Source: Prostheceraeus crozeri
Taxonomy: Eukaryota; Platyhelminthes; Polycladida; Euryleptidae
Reading direction: 5' to 3'
Assembly (NCBI GenBank): GCA_907163375.1
Contig: CAJQUW010000885.1
Span: 124,001 to 188,000, forward strand
Length of the DNA stretch: 64,000 nucleotides
The notes beneath the pieces are model-generated. The model ran no database searches. It saw nothing but the letters and a program-made list of their open reading frames with translations, and was not told where the DNA came from. The position numbers and the translations under genes were made by a program. Shown here piece after piece: positions 10,246-21,500 of the stretch. The stretch's first letter is position 1. Every line of letters begins with the position of its first letter.

Positions 10246-12435
10246 TTTCATTATGATAGAGTGTCGAATTTCCATGGACAAAACTGTAGGCAATAGCTGT
10301 CAGTGCCAATGCTGTTTTTGAGAGGTTCGTGCCTAACCATGTGTCATTATCCGGCTCCATAGGTGAACTCTGATTCACATGTCATTAAGAATGTCATGAT
10401 TAGAGATAATTGATCGATTGCCGTAGAGAACACCGAATAAATGATCGATTATTGGATACTCGCCAATAGAATGTCTCTCTCAATCATCCACGTACTGCAT
10501 TCACTTCAAATCGTCACAAGTGAAGATGCAGAACAGCAATCTGCTATGAACTTTGAACGAATTTGCAGAACTGTCGGTTGCCTGTAATCTAAAGTTCATT
10601 TAAACATGCCCGTTTAAGAAACACGTTGCTTGGCGCTTAATGAGACTTTCATCTAAGGCTGTCATCTCCTCCAACGAGGACATATTTCAGGCAATGCGTT
10701 TCGTATGAATCAAAATCGGTGAAAATTTATCATCTTTCAGATATTTATTAGCTACCTTGTTGAAGAGAATTGCATGCCAGTATTCATGGACTACTAGATA
10801 TATAGCATCTGGACAGGAAGATAAAATTTGTGTGTGCCATTGTAGGCTCAGATGATCAAAACTTTACGACGAGATTGCCTTCTATGAGATGTCTATTTCT
10901 TTTCTATGCTATGAACAAGCTTCAATTCATTATGCATTAAACCGAAAATGAATTCACCTTGAAAACAAAATTCAATAATCTGGTATCAATTTAGACATAA
11001 TGTTTCATATTCGCTTTAAACGGGCAGAAATAGAGCATCTCCCTTCTAAGGACAAAATTATTCAAAAGTTTGTACTGTAGCAAGTCTTGTGGAATGGACG
11101 AATTTTACCTCCCCACGGCGAATGTTCATAAGAACTAAACAATGGAGTAATCAAAAAACACCAAATTTACACTATACCGTACTTTATATTTGTGTTATAC
11201 TTTAATTCGCTCTCCCGAGGAGCATTGAATTGTCATATTTGCTTCAGCCACAAATACATTTCTTTTGACTGAAAGTACAGCAATTCTGTAAAATGTTCAT
11301 TGTGTTTTAATTGACAATATGCAACTTGTTTGTTTGAGCCTTAATCCACATATTACATAACAAATGGTGTATAGTGTGCTGAGATGTTTTCTGAAACTCA
11401 TTGACAAAATTTGTTTTATGCCTCATTTGTATCAATTTCTACTACTTGCATCTGTACTCATTCAAGGAGAATATTGCAATTGTTTATTAACTAAAACCAT
11501 GAGTGTGAATATCGATGATGATAATTTCTCAAACCTCCATGGATAGGTCGATTGGTGAATGATAATTCACATGGACAATATTCACAGGCAACATCACAAG
11601 TGATGTGTTTCTGACACTTCCAACTAACCTGCAATTGGTTTACTACAATTTGTGAAGAATAATCTGTAGATACATAATTTGAAACTCTCCATATTTTGTA
11701 TCATAGAGTAGGCCTAAGTATATCAGGTAAAGTAGCAAGTCGGCATTTATCAAATCCTCAATGTGAATACAGTTTGAATTTCATTAAAGAAACTCGAATT
11801 GAACACAGTTGGGTATTGTACCAAATGTGAGATATGCAAATCTTTGCGGTATTGAAGAAATTACCACGGAATTGACGGATCATGATAGCAATGCAGAATT
11901 ATTTTACAGATCCTCCATGTCATGGCAGGCTTGGAGAGGTAAAGCTTGCTAAATTAGCAATCCCATAGGTTTCTATTACTTTCATGCTCAATCTCAAGAG
12001 TAGGACCTATTTTCTTAAGCGCGATCATATCACTGGCAACGTGCCACTGGTAGAGCAAATACTATAATCAAAGCACAATAGGACTATGATTTCAATTGAC
12101 TTTAAAAGATGTAAATGGGTCCATATTGCTATTCAGATTCAATAAATGAAACGTATAAATTTAGTGGATCATAAAATCATACCGTTCAAAATAGAATTAA
12201 AACCTTAAAATTTCAGCCAAGAAAGCACAATAAGATCTCGACTTTTCCATGAAGAATTGCATTAAAATGCGGTTCATGAAATTCCTTTGATAATCAGCTT
12301 AATTTCCGATTAGTCAGGATGCTTGGTAGGAGATATTCATTCCTCCTGATATCCAACATGTCTCATCTTCATTTCAAGAGCATATATTAGTTGCAAAACT
12401 TTAGGTTTTAAAAACTCCTATAATATGTTTTTGGA
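10246..12435. other. About 2.2 kb without recognised features
   Basis: AT-rich. Only short frames are present (the longest is about 60 codons at 11364-11546) with no family signature. No repeat with clear ends was seen. Confidence 0.5.
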
Positions 12436-12530
12436 TCACAGGAGCGCAATCTCCGCAAAAAACTGAATCTTTCGATATAAACATTTTCATTGTATGCAGA
12501 TACTTTTTTTGAGTCGACACTGCCTACTAT
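12436..12530 (+). repeat. Dispersed ~95-bp repeat, copy 1
   Basis: The block contains CTCCGCAAAAAACTGAATC and then TTTGAGTCGACACTGCC. It recurs at 44098-44195, inside PLE-D, and in a weaker form at 55513-55620. The 44-kb location suggests that it may belong to a PLE-associated family. Confidence 0.65.
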
Positions 12531-12849
12531 AAATGTTTTAAATGCTCTTTAATGAGCACGTTTGAGAGTTTTTCAATCATTGATGATAAATAATCTGCCA
12601 TTATTTGTTGGACAAAGTTTTTAGAGGACTGGCCTGGCTTTCCCTCCATACACACATACGAAGAAGATTTATTCCACTTTTGTATCTGGATAATAGAACG
12701 TTGCCAACATTGATTAGAACATTTTTGAATGCGAACATCGCTTCCAAGTATTTCTATCATGTGTTGTCTTCACTTCATGTTCTTGAACGATTAATAAGCC
12801 TCCATGTTGTACATGTAAAATCAATAACATGAAGATTGAAAATGAAACA

Positions 12850-12912
12850 TTGAATCTCTGATGAAGCCAACAGCCCTTCAGGGCAAAGCGGCGAAATGTT
12901 GTGTCTTCTGCG
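12850..12912 (+). ncRNA. Hammerhead-like core, weak candidate
   Basis: CTGATGA at 12858-12864 is followed by GCC, an inner hairpin GCCC-TTCA-GGGC, then GGC and GAAA at 12893-12896. The flank after GAAA lacks the ACATGTC form seen in the better candidates of this window. It may be an old PLE end, since a PLE-associated repeat lies 330 bp upstream. Confidence 0.3.
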
Positions 12913-12959
12913 TTTCCATGACAGCAGCATCATCCTAACATACAGGCACCAAGGTTGAA

Positions 12960-14310
12960 TAATGCGCAATCGAAATTAGACAGAAGTCAATAATGAAAAT
13001 CTCAGCCTGCGATCGCTACATTCATTGATTTTTGTGGAAAAGTTTCCTGTCCATATGCTAGATTTTTAGAAGTCCATGGCCAGTATTGAGGAATACACAT
13101 CTGCTTATCTAAAGGAAAAAAATATAATGAGACTTGTGTGCACAGTCGACCTGATTCCCAGGCTACTCCTAGTCCGGCTCACCAGCATTACTTTCTTCAA
13201 GGAACTAGGTCGAAAAAGAAACTTTCACAGAATGATATAACCACAACCCTAACTGCAAAACAATCTCGAATACCTGACTGTTGCAAGAGGATGATGCATT
13301 GACATTTGCTGGAATAAAAAGGCCAATTGTCCTGTTAAACTCCCGAAGACATTGCAGACGTCCTTTGACAAAAGAAAATTGACCGAGCGGCAAAAATCAG
13401 TGTCTTTATTTAGCCGGTTTAGACCATGGAAGTTTCTCTTCATGGACAGAGGGTAAATTAACATAAACCATTAACAAAGGAACGATCAGGGCAAGGGATA
13501 TTGTGTGATTTAGTAAGATTTCTAGATCGCAACAGTGCATTGCGAAAAAAGCAGGCATAGCCTAAAGGATTTTAGGAAAGCCAATTAACTTTGTTATGAA
13601 ATTGGTCAAAAAAATGTCAATGTACCTAAGGTTTTCCTTTTCAAGACAAGCAATGACTGTCATTTATTTTTCTCCCTTTGGCAGATGCAAAACCGGCCGA
13701 TTTTGTTTGCGCCGGCCACCAGAAACCAGGCCCGTTCCAACCCTGGTACGCATTCGACCACAATTCAGCTAGAAATCGAAAGAAAAGCTCTCCACAAGGC
13801 CAGAGGGGATAGGATCCTGATCCCAAGAGCTTGGTCAGGAAAATAGCGTACATTTGCACATCATTGTACTTGTCTTGTTTTCTAATTCAAACTGTTTTCG
13901 CCACAATTTCCGCCGTGCAATTTTCACATGTATAACCTGTTTCCTACGTTCACAGACTGCATTTGACTCCACGGAAAGATTGCAAACTCGGATAGCAGGT
14001 ACTTTACTAACCGCTGTGGGAATTGATTGAAAAGTGGATATCATTTTATGACGGAAACTGATGACGAAATAACTTCCTGTTTATTCAAGGGATGACAAGT
14101 TTCATAATTCGAGAACATTTTCCGACGTCGGTGAAGGACATGTCATTATACTTCCTTTAACCATCTAAAATAAACGTTCGAAGCTGCTCTGAGGGATTAA
14201 TTAATGAATCGAAAGCTATAAAAGTCCATTACTTAAATGATTGAACAACAACAGCAAGCGTGAATTGACAGACGAAAATACAGACAAATGATGCTTTCCG
14301 CTATAGACTG
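12960..14310. other. No gene; faint copy of the 45-kb foldback family
   Basis: Near 13160-13235 the words CCTAGTCCGGC and ACTTTCACAGAATGAT resemble the arms of the foldback at 44.9-45.7 kb. Small frames (up to 72 codons) carry no signature. The rest is unassigned. Confidence 0.4.
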
Positions 14311-14935
14311 TGCAATGAGGGTGACAGGTCAGCACTGCAAATCCATAGTATTCGTTGCGGTGGCATTAGGACAACTGGTCGAAGCGCAATTGGTCTGGTC
14401 TAGACACAACTGTTCTAACTGACGATTGGTACAAATTTTAAAAAGTTTGATGTGATTATCTTTGTTATCGTCAATTTTCCCACTCCAAAATCTGTTTTCA
14501 AACTGTTTGATGATGTATTTCGATATGTCAAGTTAATGAATTAAATATGAAATTTCACTTTAAAGCAGGGATGCGAAGTCCTATCAATATAATAGGACTC
14601 CGACTCCGGGTACTAATAGCACTCCGGCTTTTGCTAGGACTCCGACGACGGGTGGCCAGTATAATGCTGCAAAATTTAATGCGGCAGTTATATTCGTTTA
14701 GGATCACTTTACAGCAGAAATTTCATATTTAATTCATTAATCTGACATATCGAATTACATCATCAAACAGCTATAGAGCAACAAAATGACTCACTGTCAG
14801 TAATTTGGGAGTGGAAAATTTGCGATGCAATTATTTTATAACAAAAATGATCACAAAAGTTTTTTAAAGAAATTAGACCAATCGTCCTCTAGACCAGTTG
14901 TGTTTAGACCAATCGTCCGGTCACCCATTGCGGTG
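14311..14935. mobile_element. Foldback element with ~250-bp arms
   Basis: The left arm (from TGCAATGAGGGTGACAGG) and the inverse of the right arm (from ACCGCAATGGGTGACCGG) align over about 250 bp. The shared blocks include GACGATTGGT and TTAATGAATTAAATATGAAA. The centre (about 14565-14660) holds a degenerate GGACTCCGACTCC low-complexity tract, also found at 35335-35390. No coding; superfamily unknown. Confidence 0.75.
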
Positions 14936-16015
14936 CAATAATCAAAACACGACATGCTTTTAAAATTACGAATCTCTTGGAAAAGGTAGAATATATGCTT
15001 AAACAAATGCCCTAACGGAAAGTCATAGAGGAAATATTGAATAAATAAAGCAAAATGATCCATACGCTGATATCGAACTAGTTACATAATACAAAAGGCC
15101 AACCGAACTCAGACATCAAGAGACATGGAAAAATTATCGAAAACTGATAATTTATTTTTAGTTTTACAAGCTAAAGACGAGAGAATGGCATAAAGCATGA
15201 TGAACTGCAATCTGAAAAATTTGCATGTAGCTATGCAAAAATATAGGCCTATATAAAAAAACTTTCGCATTGACATTCGATCTGAGTGGACAAGGCGTTT
15301 ATTGTAGATGAATGCTAGCAATGATTTTACATATTGCATTTTTCATATTTTCAAAAGGAAACTTTTGAAAAAAAATTCAAAATTTTTCAAACTGAAAAGT
15401 TACCTTCGCTCATATTCGACTTACAAGTTTAATTAATTCAAATCAAAGCTCCACTTTAAAGGAAAATGCATGTTGTTCGCTCAGTCAGCTTTTCGTAGGA
15501 CGGTTCCAGTTTGACTTTTGATCAGTTTCATATTGCCGGTCATGAGCGGACTGAGCGCAGAGTGAATAATGTGTCCACTGGAATTAGCAAAAGACTGTTC
15601 ATAATTCCATAATAACCTTTTATACACATAAATATTTCCAAAAAGATGCAAGGATGTCAATTGTATCAAAATCGCATGACATGGTGTCATGCGATGGATA
15701 TCAGGTCCGTACAATGATGTCATGAAGAGAATAACTAGGTCTAGTGGTATCGAAGATCAACCGCTTCAGACTCTGGCAAATGAATGGAACTCTGGATTAC
15801 ATGTAATTCCTGGGATTAACCGCATTTTGGCAGCCAAATAATGCTATCTCCTACAAGCATATGCGTACGAAGACTTTTGGAAAAATGGGAGAAAGGGCGC
15901 CAATAGCAGACCCGTATGCAGCATCACCCCGAATAATTCCTTCTACCTTTCTACCAAAATTGTCAATATATCACAAAACCTGTAATAAACCACATGATAG
16001 TCTATTTTTCAACCA

Positions 16016-16020
<5 letters not shown>
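14936..16020. other. No feature recognised
   Basis: AT-rich with short unsupported frames. No repeat boundaries seen. Confidence 0.5.

Positions 16021-16068
<48 letters not shown>
16021..16068. repeat. (CT)24 microsatellite
   Basis: Perfect CT dinucleotide tract. An open frame of 111 codons that reads through it (15861-16196) is a composition artefact. Confidence 0.97.
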
Positions 16069-16071
<3 letters not shown>

Positions 16072-16485
16072 GTGGCGGTCTAGTACATGTGGTCCTCCAT
16101 CAGAAGATGGCGGTCAATTTTTCAACATCTCCGAGCCTAAAGAGCATCAAGAAATATCGCTTCAATGAGGCTTGCATACGTAGGCTACTTGCATAGTACC
16201 TTTTTAACACTCAAATAACTAAATGCTTTACTGAATAATCGTTAGCTTATTAGTATGACTTTGTGATTGAAACTTGATTTGATATTTGACTGACATTCAA
16301 TGAATATTTGATAGAGATGTTCATTGCATATTCAATCGACATTCAATAAATTGACCTGTAGGTATGAACTAAGGCCTAATTCACTCACCACCCAAGTAGA
16401 TGGGATGCTGTATCTATCTGGTATCTTATCCACGCAGGGTGACTGCCTATAATGAAGACACGATGACCAGCAACACAAATTGTGT
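16069..16485. other. No feature recognised
   Basis: AT-rich, with short ATTCAAT and ATATTTG repeats around 16270-16350. Confidence 0.5.
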
Positions 16486-16489
16486 TTAA

Positions 16490-16645
16490 CCCATTAATGA
16501 CAAGATTTTTTCAAAAATTAGAGTTTTTCACAAAATATTTTTTCAAATGCAATTTGCGGGCGCTCTAGGTATCGATGCCTCACAACGTTGTCCCAAAAAA
16601 TGCGAGTCGATATGGTATAAAAAGCTGTTACTCGTCATTAATGGG
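16490..16645. mobile_element. 156-bp TTAA-type miniature element
   Basis: It begins CCCATTAATGAC after TTAA and ends GTCATTAATGGG before TTAC. The ends are inverted repeats and the flanks fit a piggyBac-like TTAA target with one later change. No coding. Confidence 0.75.
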
Positions 16646-16859
16646 TTACCATTGTGTATGATTGATTTCACTGTCTCTTCCGCGTGTGCGAATAGTGCTC
16701 CCACAGAATTAGATTGTTTAAGCTTGTCACTTTGCTGGAAGTGCAAACGAATTCAAAACGGTGGCACATGCAGGACTAAGTGCATTAAGGTACATTCTTA
16801 CTAAGTGGGGAAAATGAAATTTTCAATGCCTTAGACAGATAGGAAAAATAGTCGTGCGT

Positions 16860-17100
16860 CGCTTGCGGATTGCTATGAATTCCTTTAAAATGCTCCGATA
16901 GCCACGATTCCTTCAGATTCGAAGAATTCAGATCATTGCGCAAAACACGAAAAGACGTTCATAAACTTCCCTGTAGAACTTGACATCGTCTGTGTCTCTT
17001 TGCTGTGTGATCCGGTTGATAACAGTCACAGAAACTTCGCACAATTTGGCGTGTTTAATGTTGAACTTGGCTGCTCATTGTTCGATTGCCATGGTATTAT
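16860..17100 (-). repeat. Dispersed repeat family, copy 2
   Basis: Inverse copy of 9690-9985: both share AACATTAAACACGCCAAATTG and the segment around GAATTCAGATCATTGCGCA. No recognised coding. Confidence 0.7.
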
Positions 17101-17189
17101 GTCAGCAGATTGTTTCATTTCATCAGCATCACATGTTCCAATGCTTCTTTTCTAGTCAGACAGAAGAAGAGACGACCTGTCTAATTCTG

Positions 17190-17814
17190 TGTATCAGACC
17201 TTTCGACGACTTCACTAATATAGCAAATTGGTTGAAGAAGGTAAAGCTCGTGGCTCAAATTAAAAGGTCACTGATTTAGCTGCCTTTGTTCCCTTTTATC
17301 TTGAGGGTCCGGCTTTTGAAGTGTTCAATCAGATCGACGAGAAATTTAAGAAAGATGGCGACGGTATTCAAAAGTATCTATTAATGGCGTTTGAACTCAA
17401 TAAATTTGCAGCTTACGATATATTCAGATGAAGGAATTGCAATCCCGGGGAATCGGTCGATGTGTACCTATCGGACTTAAGAAAATTGGCAAAGTTATCT
17501 GGCAAACAGAATCAAATAAATTGTTATGTTACGCATTCGTTTGTGGTCTAGTAAGCGTTGGCTACCTATTCAAGAGAAGAACGCTTGTTGCATCGCCTCC
17601 TTCTCGCAAAACTCTTGAAGAAATGAAATGTCGAACCTCTGTACCGGTGTGCCTACAGTCCAGAGTGTAATGAACATTAAAAGGCATCATATGGCCGCAG
17701 GAACTAACGGGGAACCCTTTAGATATGGTATTCTGGTACAACATAGCACCGAAGGAACAGTTCCATCTACTTCTTTACACGGATATGATTGGAGAATACC
17801 TGGTATATCTACAA
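17190..17814 (+). mobile_element. Old LTR-retroelement relic, left piece (gag-like and integrase-tail-like parts)
   Basis: Pieces resembling a Gypsy-type gag (words such as FDDFTNIANWLKKVKLVAQ and LEGPAFEVFNQIDEKF) are followed by an integrase-tail-like stretch (VFWYNIAPKE). The copy is broken, with several breaks and missing parts, and looks old. It is interrupted by the DNA transposon that starts at 17815; its other piece resumes at 25612. Confidence 0.6.
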
Positions 17815-18678
17815 TAGGGTGGTCCACAAATATATGGGAAAAATAAAACATTCAAAATTCGCCTCGCTCCCTTTATTTTCTTGTTCCAATGCATGTTTTG
17901 GAATTCCAGTTCAAATTTCAGCTCAATCGGAGAGTATTTAGCGGTCGCGCCCAAGTATCGAATTCAGGAGTAGTCAGACTTCACGTTTCTTCGAGCGTCA
18001 TTTTATGAATCGTAATACAACTTCTTGCGTGTTATGAGTCACTTCTGTATGAAGCGCACGCCTATGAGTGAACAGAAGGGAAGGAAATGATTTATTGATT
18101 AAAGAACTTGCCACCGAGCGGTCAAATACACCTTTCACATAATAGAGTTCAGTTATCTTGCACGTTCAATGCCATTCGTTCCCTGAGGTGTCGGCCTGAA
18201 TAAGCTTATACCGTACATTGAACTCGTCTTGTGTTTTTTCCGACTGCTATCTACACCCTGTTTCGTACACACTCGTATCAACTGTTTATCAATCCGTGCA
18301 ATCAAGGTGAGTTTATTTGAGATCATCTAATTGTACATGTATAAACTCGAGCCGATAGTTTCTTAAGCGATTCGCTACAGAATAAATAATTAATAAATTC
18401 GGGGATCTTAGGCAATATAATATTGATGGTTGGTTCAATTGATAAATCCGTTACAAAATAAATAATGATAAAAATTACATGTACTTATTGTTGGGGATTT
18501 TATTCGTATTACCCTGCATGTCTGTTTACCAGAAAAATATTTCTATGTACTCGTATTTTAGTGGTTAAAATAGAAGTTTTCATGAATTGATAATGTATAT
18601 TGAAACACTTGCTGTACACATGCATATCCTGTCGCAGTACACGTACCTATATTCAATATTGATATTTTCTTTGTAGAT

Positions 18679-21001
18679 ATGGCTCGAAAGCTACGATCAG
18701 GGTCCGATTGCTGGCTGATCGGAATATCTACCAGAACCATCAAAACTCAAGGTTTGCCATCTAAACATGACGTGCTGCTAAAATACATGTATCATCATGT
18801 AGAGTTGAATCAAACTGCTCGCGAGAGTTGCAAAGCAACATTAGAAGAGGTCTTGGGTTTCTGGAACAGAGCGAGAATACCAACAATGATGACAGAAAAA
18901 GCAATTTCAAAGCTAACGAGATTGGTAACGAAGTACAATGATTTGAAAAAGAATAAATACAAGAAAAGTGATTCTGCTCGTATGCATGAGTCTATGTTCA
19001 CAGCAGATCTTCCGGAGTTATTTGACGTAGCACATCAGAATGCTTTGGAGATAATGACAATTCAAGAGGACATCAACTTCTTGATAAGCCAGCGTGAAGA
19101 TGTTCGAGAGCAGCGTATGGCTGGTATAGATGTGGAACTTGCCCTCAAAGAGAAACGCAAAAAGGAAAGAAACGAAAAATGTGAGATTCGCAGAGAAAAA
19201 GAGGAGGAAAGAAAGAGACTACTCGAAACAACCATGGAAAACAGTAGCGCTAGTAATAGCGAACAGGAAGATATTGCCGGTAATGAGCCTACCATGTTGT
19301 ACAAACCATTCATGAAACATTTGCGTAAAAGTTCTTCGTCCAAGGAAACTGATACAGAATATGTATCCGTCACGCTTCCAAAAAAAATTCTCACTAAGTC
19401 TGTGACAGGTGCGTATACGATTTTATGAAATTAGATAAATCATATAAAATTATGTACATTCATCTTCAGGTGTTGCTGATCGGTTTGGTCTATCTAAAAG
19501 ACAATTATTCGCTACTGTGGCTACAGTATTGAATGAATCGACATCTTCGTCAGTTCAAGATTTTGTGCGTTCGCCTACCTCAGCACTACGTTCACGAACA
19601 TTTAATCTACAAAAAGTCTCCGAAGAAGTGAAAATTAGTACCACATTCCCAAACTTCTGTACTGTTCACTGGGATACTAAGTTGTTGGGAGAACTTGGAG
19701 AACATTTGGCGGTAGTCGTTAGCAGAGACTTTCCAATTAAGATATCCGAAAAATTACTTGGTGTTCCTGATATAGACTCATCGTCTGGAATGAATCAGGC
19801 GAATGGCATACTGGGGATTCTACGTGATTGGAACTAACAGCGGAAGGTCTTTGCACTTTCTTTTGACACGACTTCTTCTAATACTGGCGTTTTCAACGGT
19901 GCTGCTGTTATATTAGAACGACTTTTGAATAGGACATGTCTGTGGTTGGCATGTCGTCATCATACTATGGAGGTTATGGAAGCCGGAGTCTGCTCTTCTA
20001 TTTTTGGAAAATCCACTGCCCCAGACAATCCATTGTTCAAAACGTTCAAAAACAAGTGGGACTCATTAGACAAGTCGATGGGAAGACTTGTCAGGCTTCC
20101 AGAATCAACATGGCTTAACATCAGAAAGAATCTAATTATTGAGCGTATTCAAAATATTCCTGGTCGCTTCTGTCGTGATGATTTTAGGGAGATGATCAAT
20201 GTAGCGTTGGTACTTCTGGGAGAGCTAAACCCTGATGTGTTGAGGAAACCTGGTCCCATTCATCACGCAAGGTGGATGTCAAGAGTACTGTACCTTGGGA
20301 AAATGCTGATATTTTCCTGTCAACTTGATTACTCGGAGGATTTCATTGAAAAGTTAAATAGACTCGCAATTTTTAACTGTCTGTTATATACAGCTTCATG
20401 GTTCGATTCCTCTGAGTGTGTTGCTCATGCGCCAGCGAATGATATTCGACTTTATATAGATCTTCATCGATTCAAGCTGATTGATTCTCAGATTGCCACT
20501 GCAGCTCTTGACAAATTAAAGAATCATCTATGGTATCTAACTCCAGAAATGTTGACGCTGAGTTTATTTGGAACTAATGTTCCTGCAAAATCCAAAATGG
20601 CAAATAGGTTACTTGAAGTGAAACCTCTATCATGTCAAAAGCAATCTGTGATGAAGAAAGGTAAACCAAAATTTCCAGAACTCATTATTGAGACTGTCAG
20701 CCTGGTCAACCTCATAGAACAGAAATCATGGTTCATATTTCAAGCTCTCAATATTGACACAAACTGGCTTTATGAAACAGTGGACACATGGAACGAAAAT
20801 GCAGACTTTTCGTTCGCGAGAAATGTTGTTATGCACCTGAAAGTTGTTAACGATGGCGCGGAGCGTGCCGTGAAACTTGTCGAGGATTACTGTGACAAGG
20901 TGACTAAAGATCCTGAGATGCGGCAAAATCTTCTGCAATCGGTTGAACATCATCGAAAGCAGTTTTCTGAATTCAAAAAATCTCCTTTTGTGAAGAAGTG
21001 A
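18679..21001 (+). CDS. Transposase of the 8-bp-TSD element, two coding exons
   Basis: Exon 1 (18679-19408) starts MARKLRSGSDCW and encodes an N-terminal region with a charged, probably coiled-coil stretch (KEKRKKERNEK). A 61-bp intron (19409-19469, GTGCGT...TTCAG) joins in frame to GVADRFGLSKRQ. A likely 5'-UTR intron runs 18307-18676 (AAG|GTGAGT to TTTGTAG) and ends two bases before the ATG. Exon 2 has FALSFDTTSSNTG, ACRHHTMEV and GPIHHARWMS, which I know from a widespread, poorly named arthropod and marine-invertebrate transposase family. One in-frame TAA (19835-19837) splits exon 2, so this copy is probably inactive. Full length would be about 750 residues. Confidence 0.82.
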
Positions 21002-21147
21002 TGGGACGTTTAGTAAGTTAACTTGTTTATGTAGCCTACTTGGTAAGAATTACAGTTGTGTGTGTACTATGCTCTTAGATATTAAAGTAGTATCGACAGC
21101 ATAGTTTGAATATTTCTGAAATATACTCATTTTTCGTAATTCAAATA
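21002..21147 (+). other. 3' flank of the transposase, up to the Gypsy insertion
   Basis: Short AT-rich stretch. The Gypsy target duplication AAATA lies at 21143-21147. Confidence 0.6.
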
Positions 21148-21338
21148 TGTTGCGCAATTGCTTGGCGCTGAGCCCAACCAGTAAATTGTGACTGTAATTA
21201 CTCATTGTTGTCGATTGGCTTGTCATCGTGTTAATGTTGCATAAGTATCGGTTGTGAGCCTGACTTCCCATGCACAGGTCTTTCACTTTCACAATACACT
21301 CTCCGCTTGAATCACGTCATTTTATTGATGGCGTTACA
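21148..21338 (+). repeat. Left LTR of the Gypsy element
   Basis: TGTTGCG...GTTACA, 191 bp, essentially identical to 25118-25308. Confidence 0.97.
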
Positions 21339-21339
21339 G

Positions 21340-21350
21340 TGGTGTCAGGA
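21340..21350 (+). promoter_or_regulatory. Gypsy primer binding site, tRNA-Leu type
   Basis: TGGTGTCAGGA lies one base after the LTR. Its complement, TCCTGACACCA, fits a CCA-tailed animal tRNA-Leu acceptor end (known from the tRNA family; not searched). Confidence 0.75.
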
Positions 21351-21500
21351 ACAGATTCGGACCTGATTATCGACATTGTTATTCAATTGACCTGGGCGCT
21401 ATCATTTTCGGTAAGTTGTCCTCTTATCCTTGATTTTTCCCTGAGCGAGTTCACTGTCAGAGTTTTAAAATATTTAGCTTTCATAGCAAATTAATCACTG

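Noticed and set aside
15861-16196. 111-codon frame across the CT tract
   Set aside because: Low-complexity LSLSLS translation; no support on either side.
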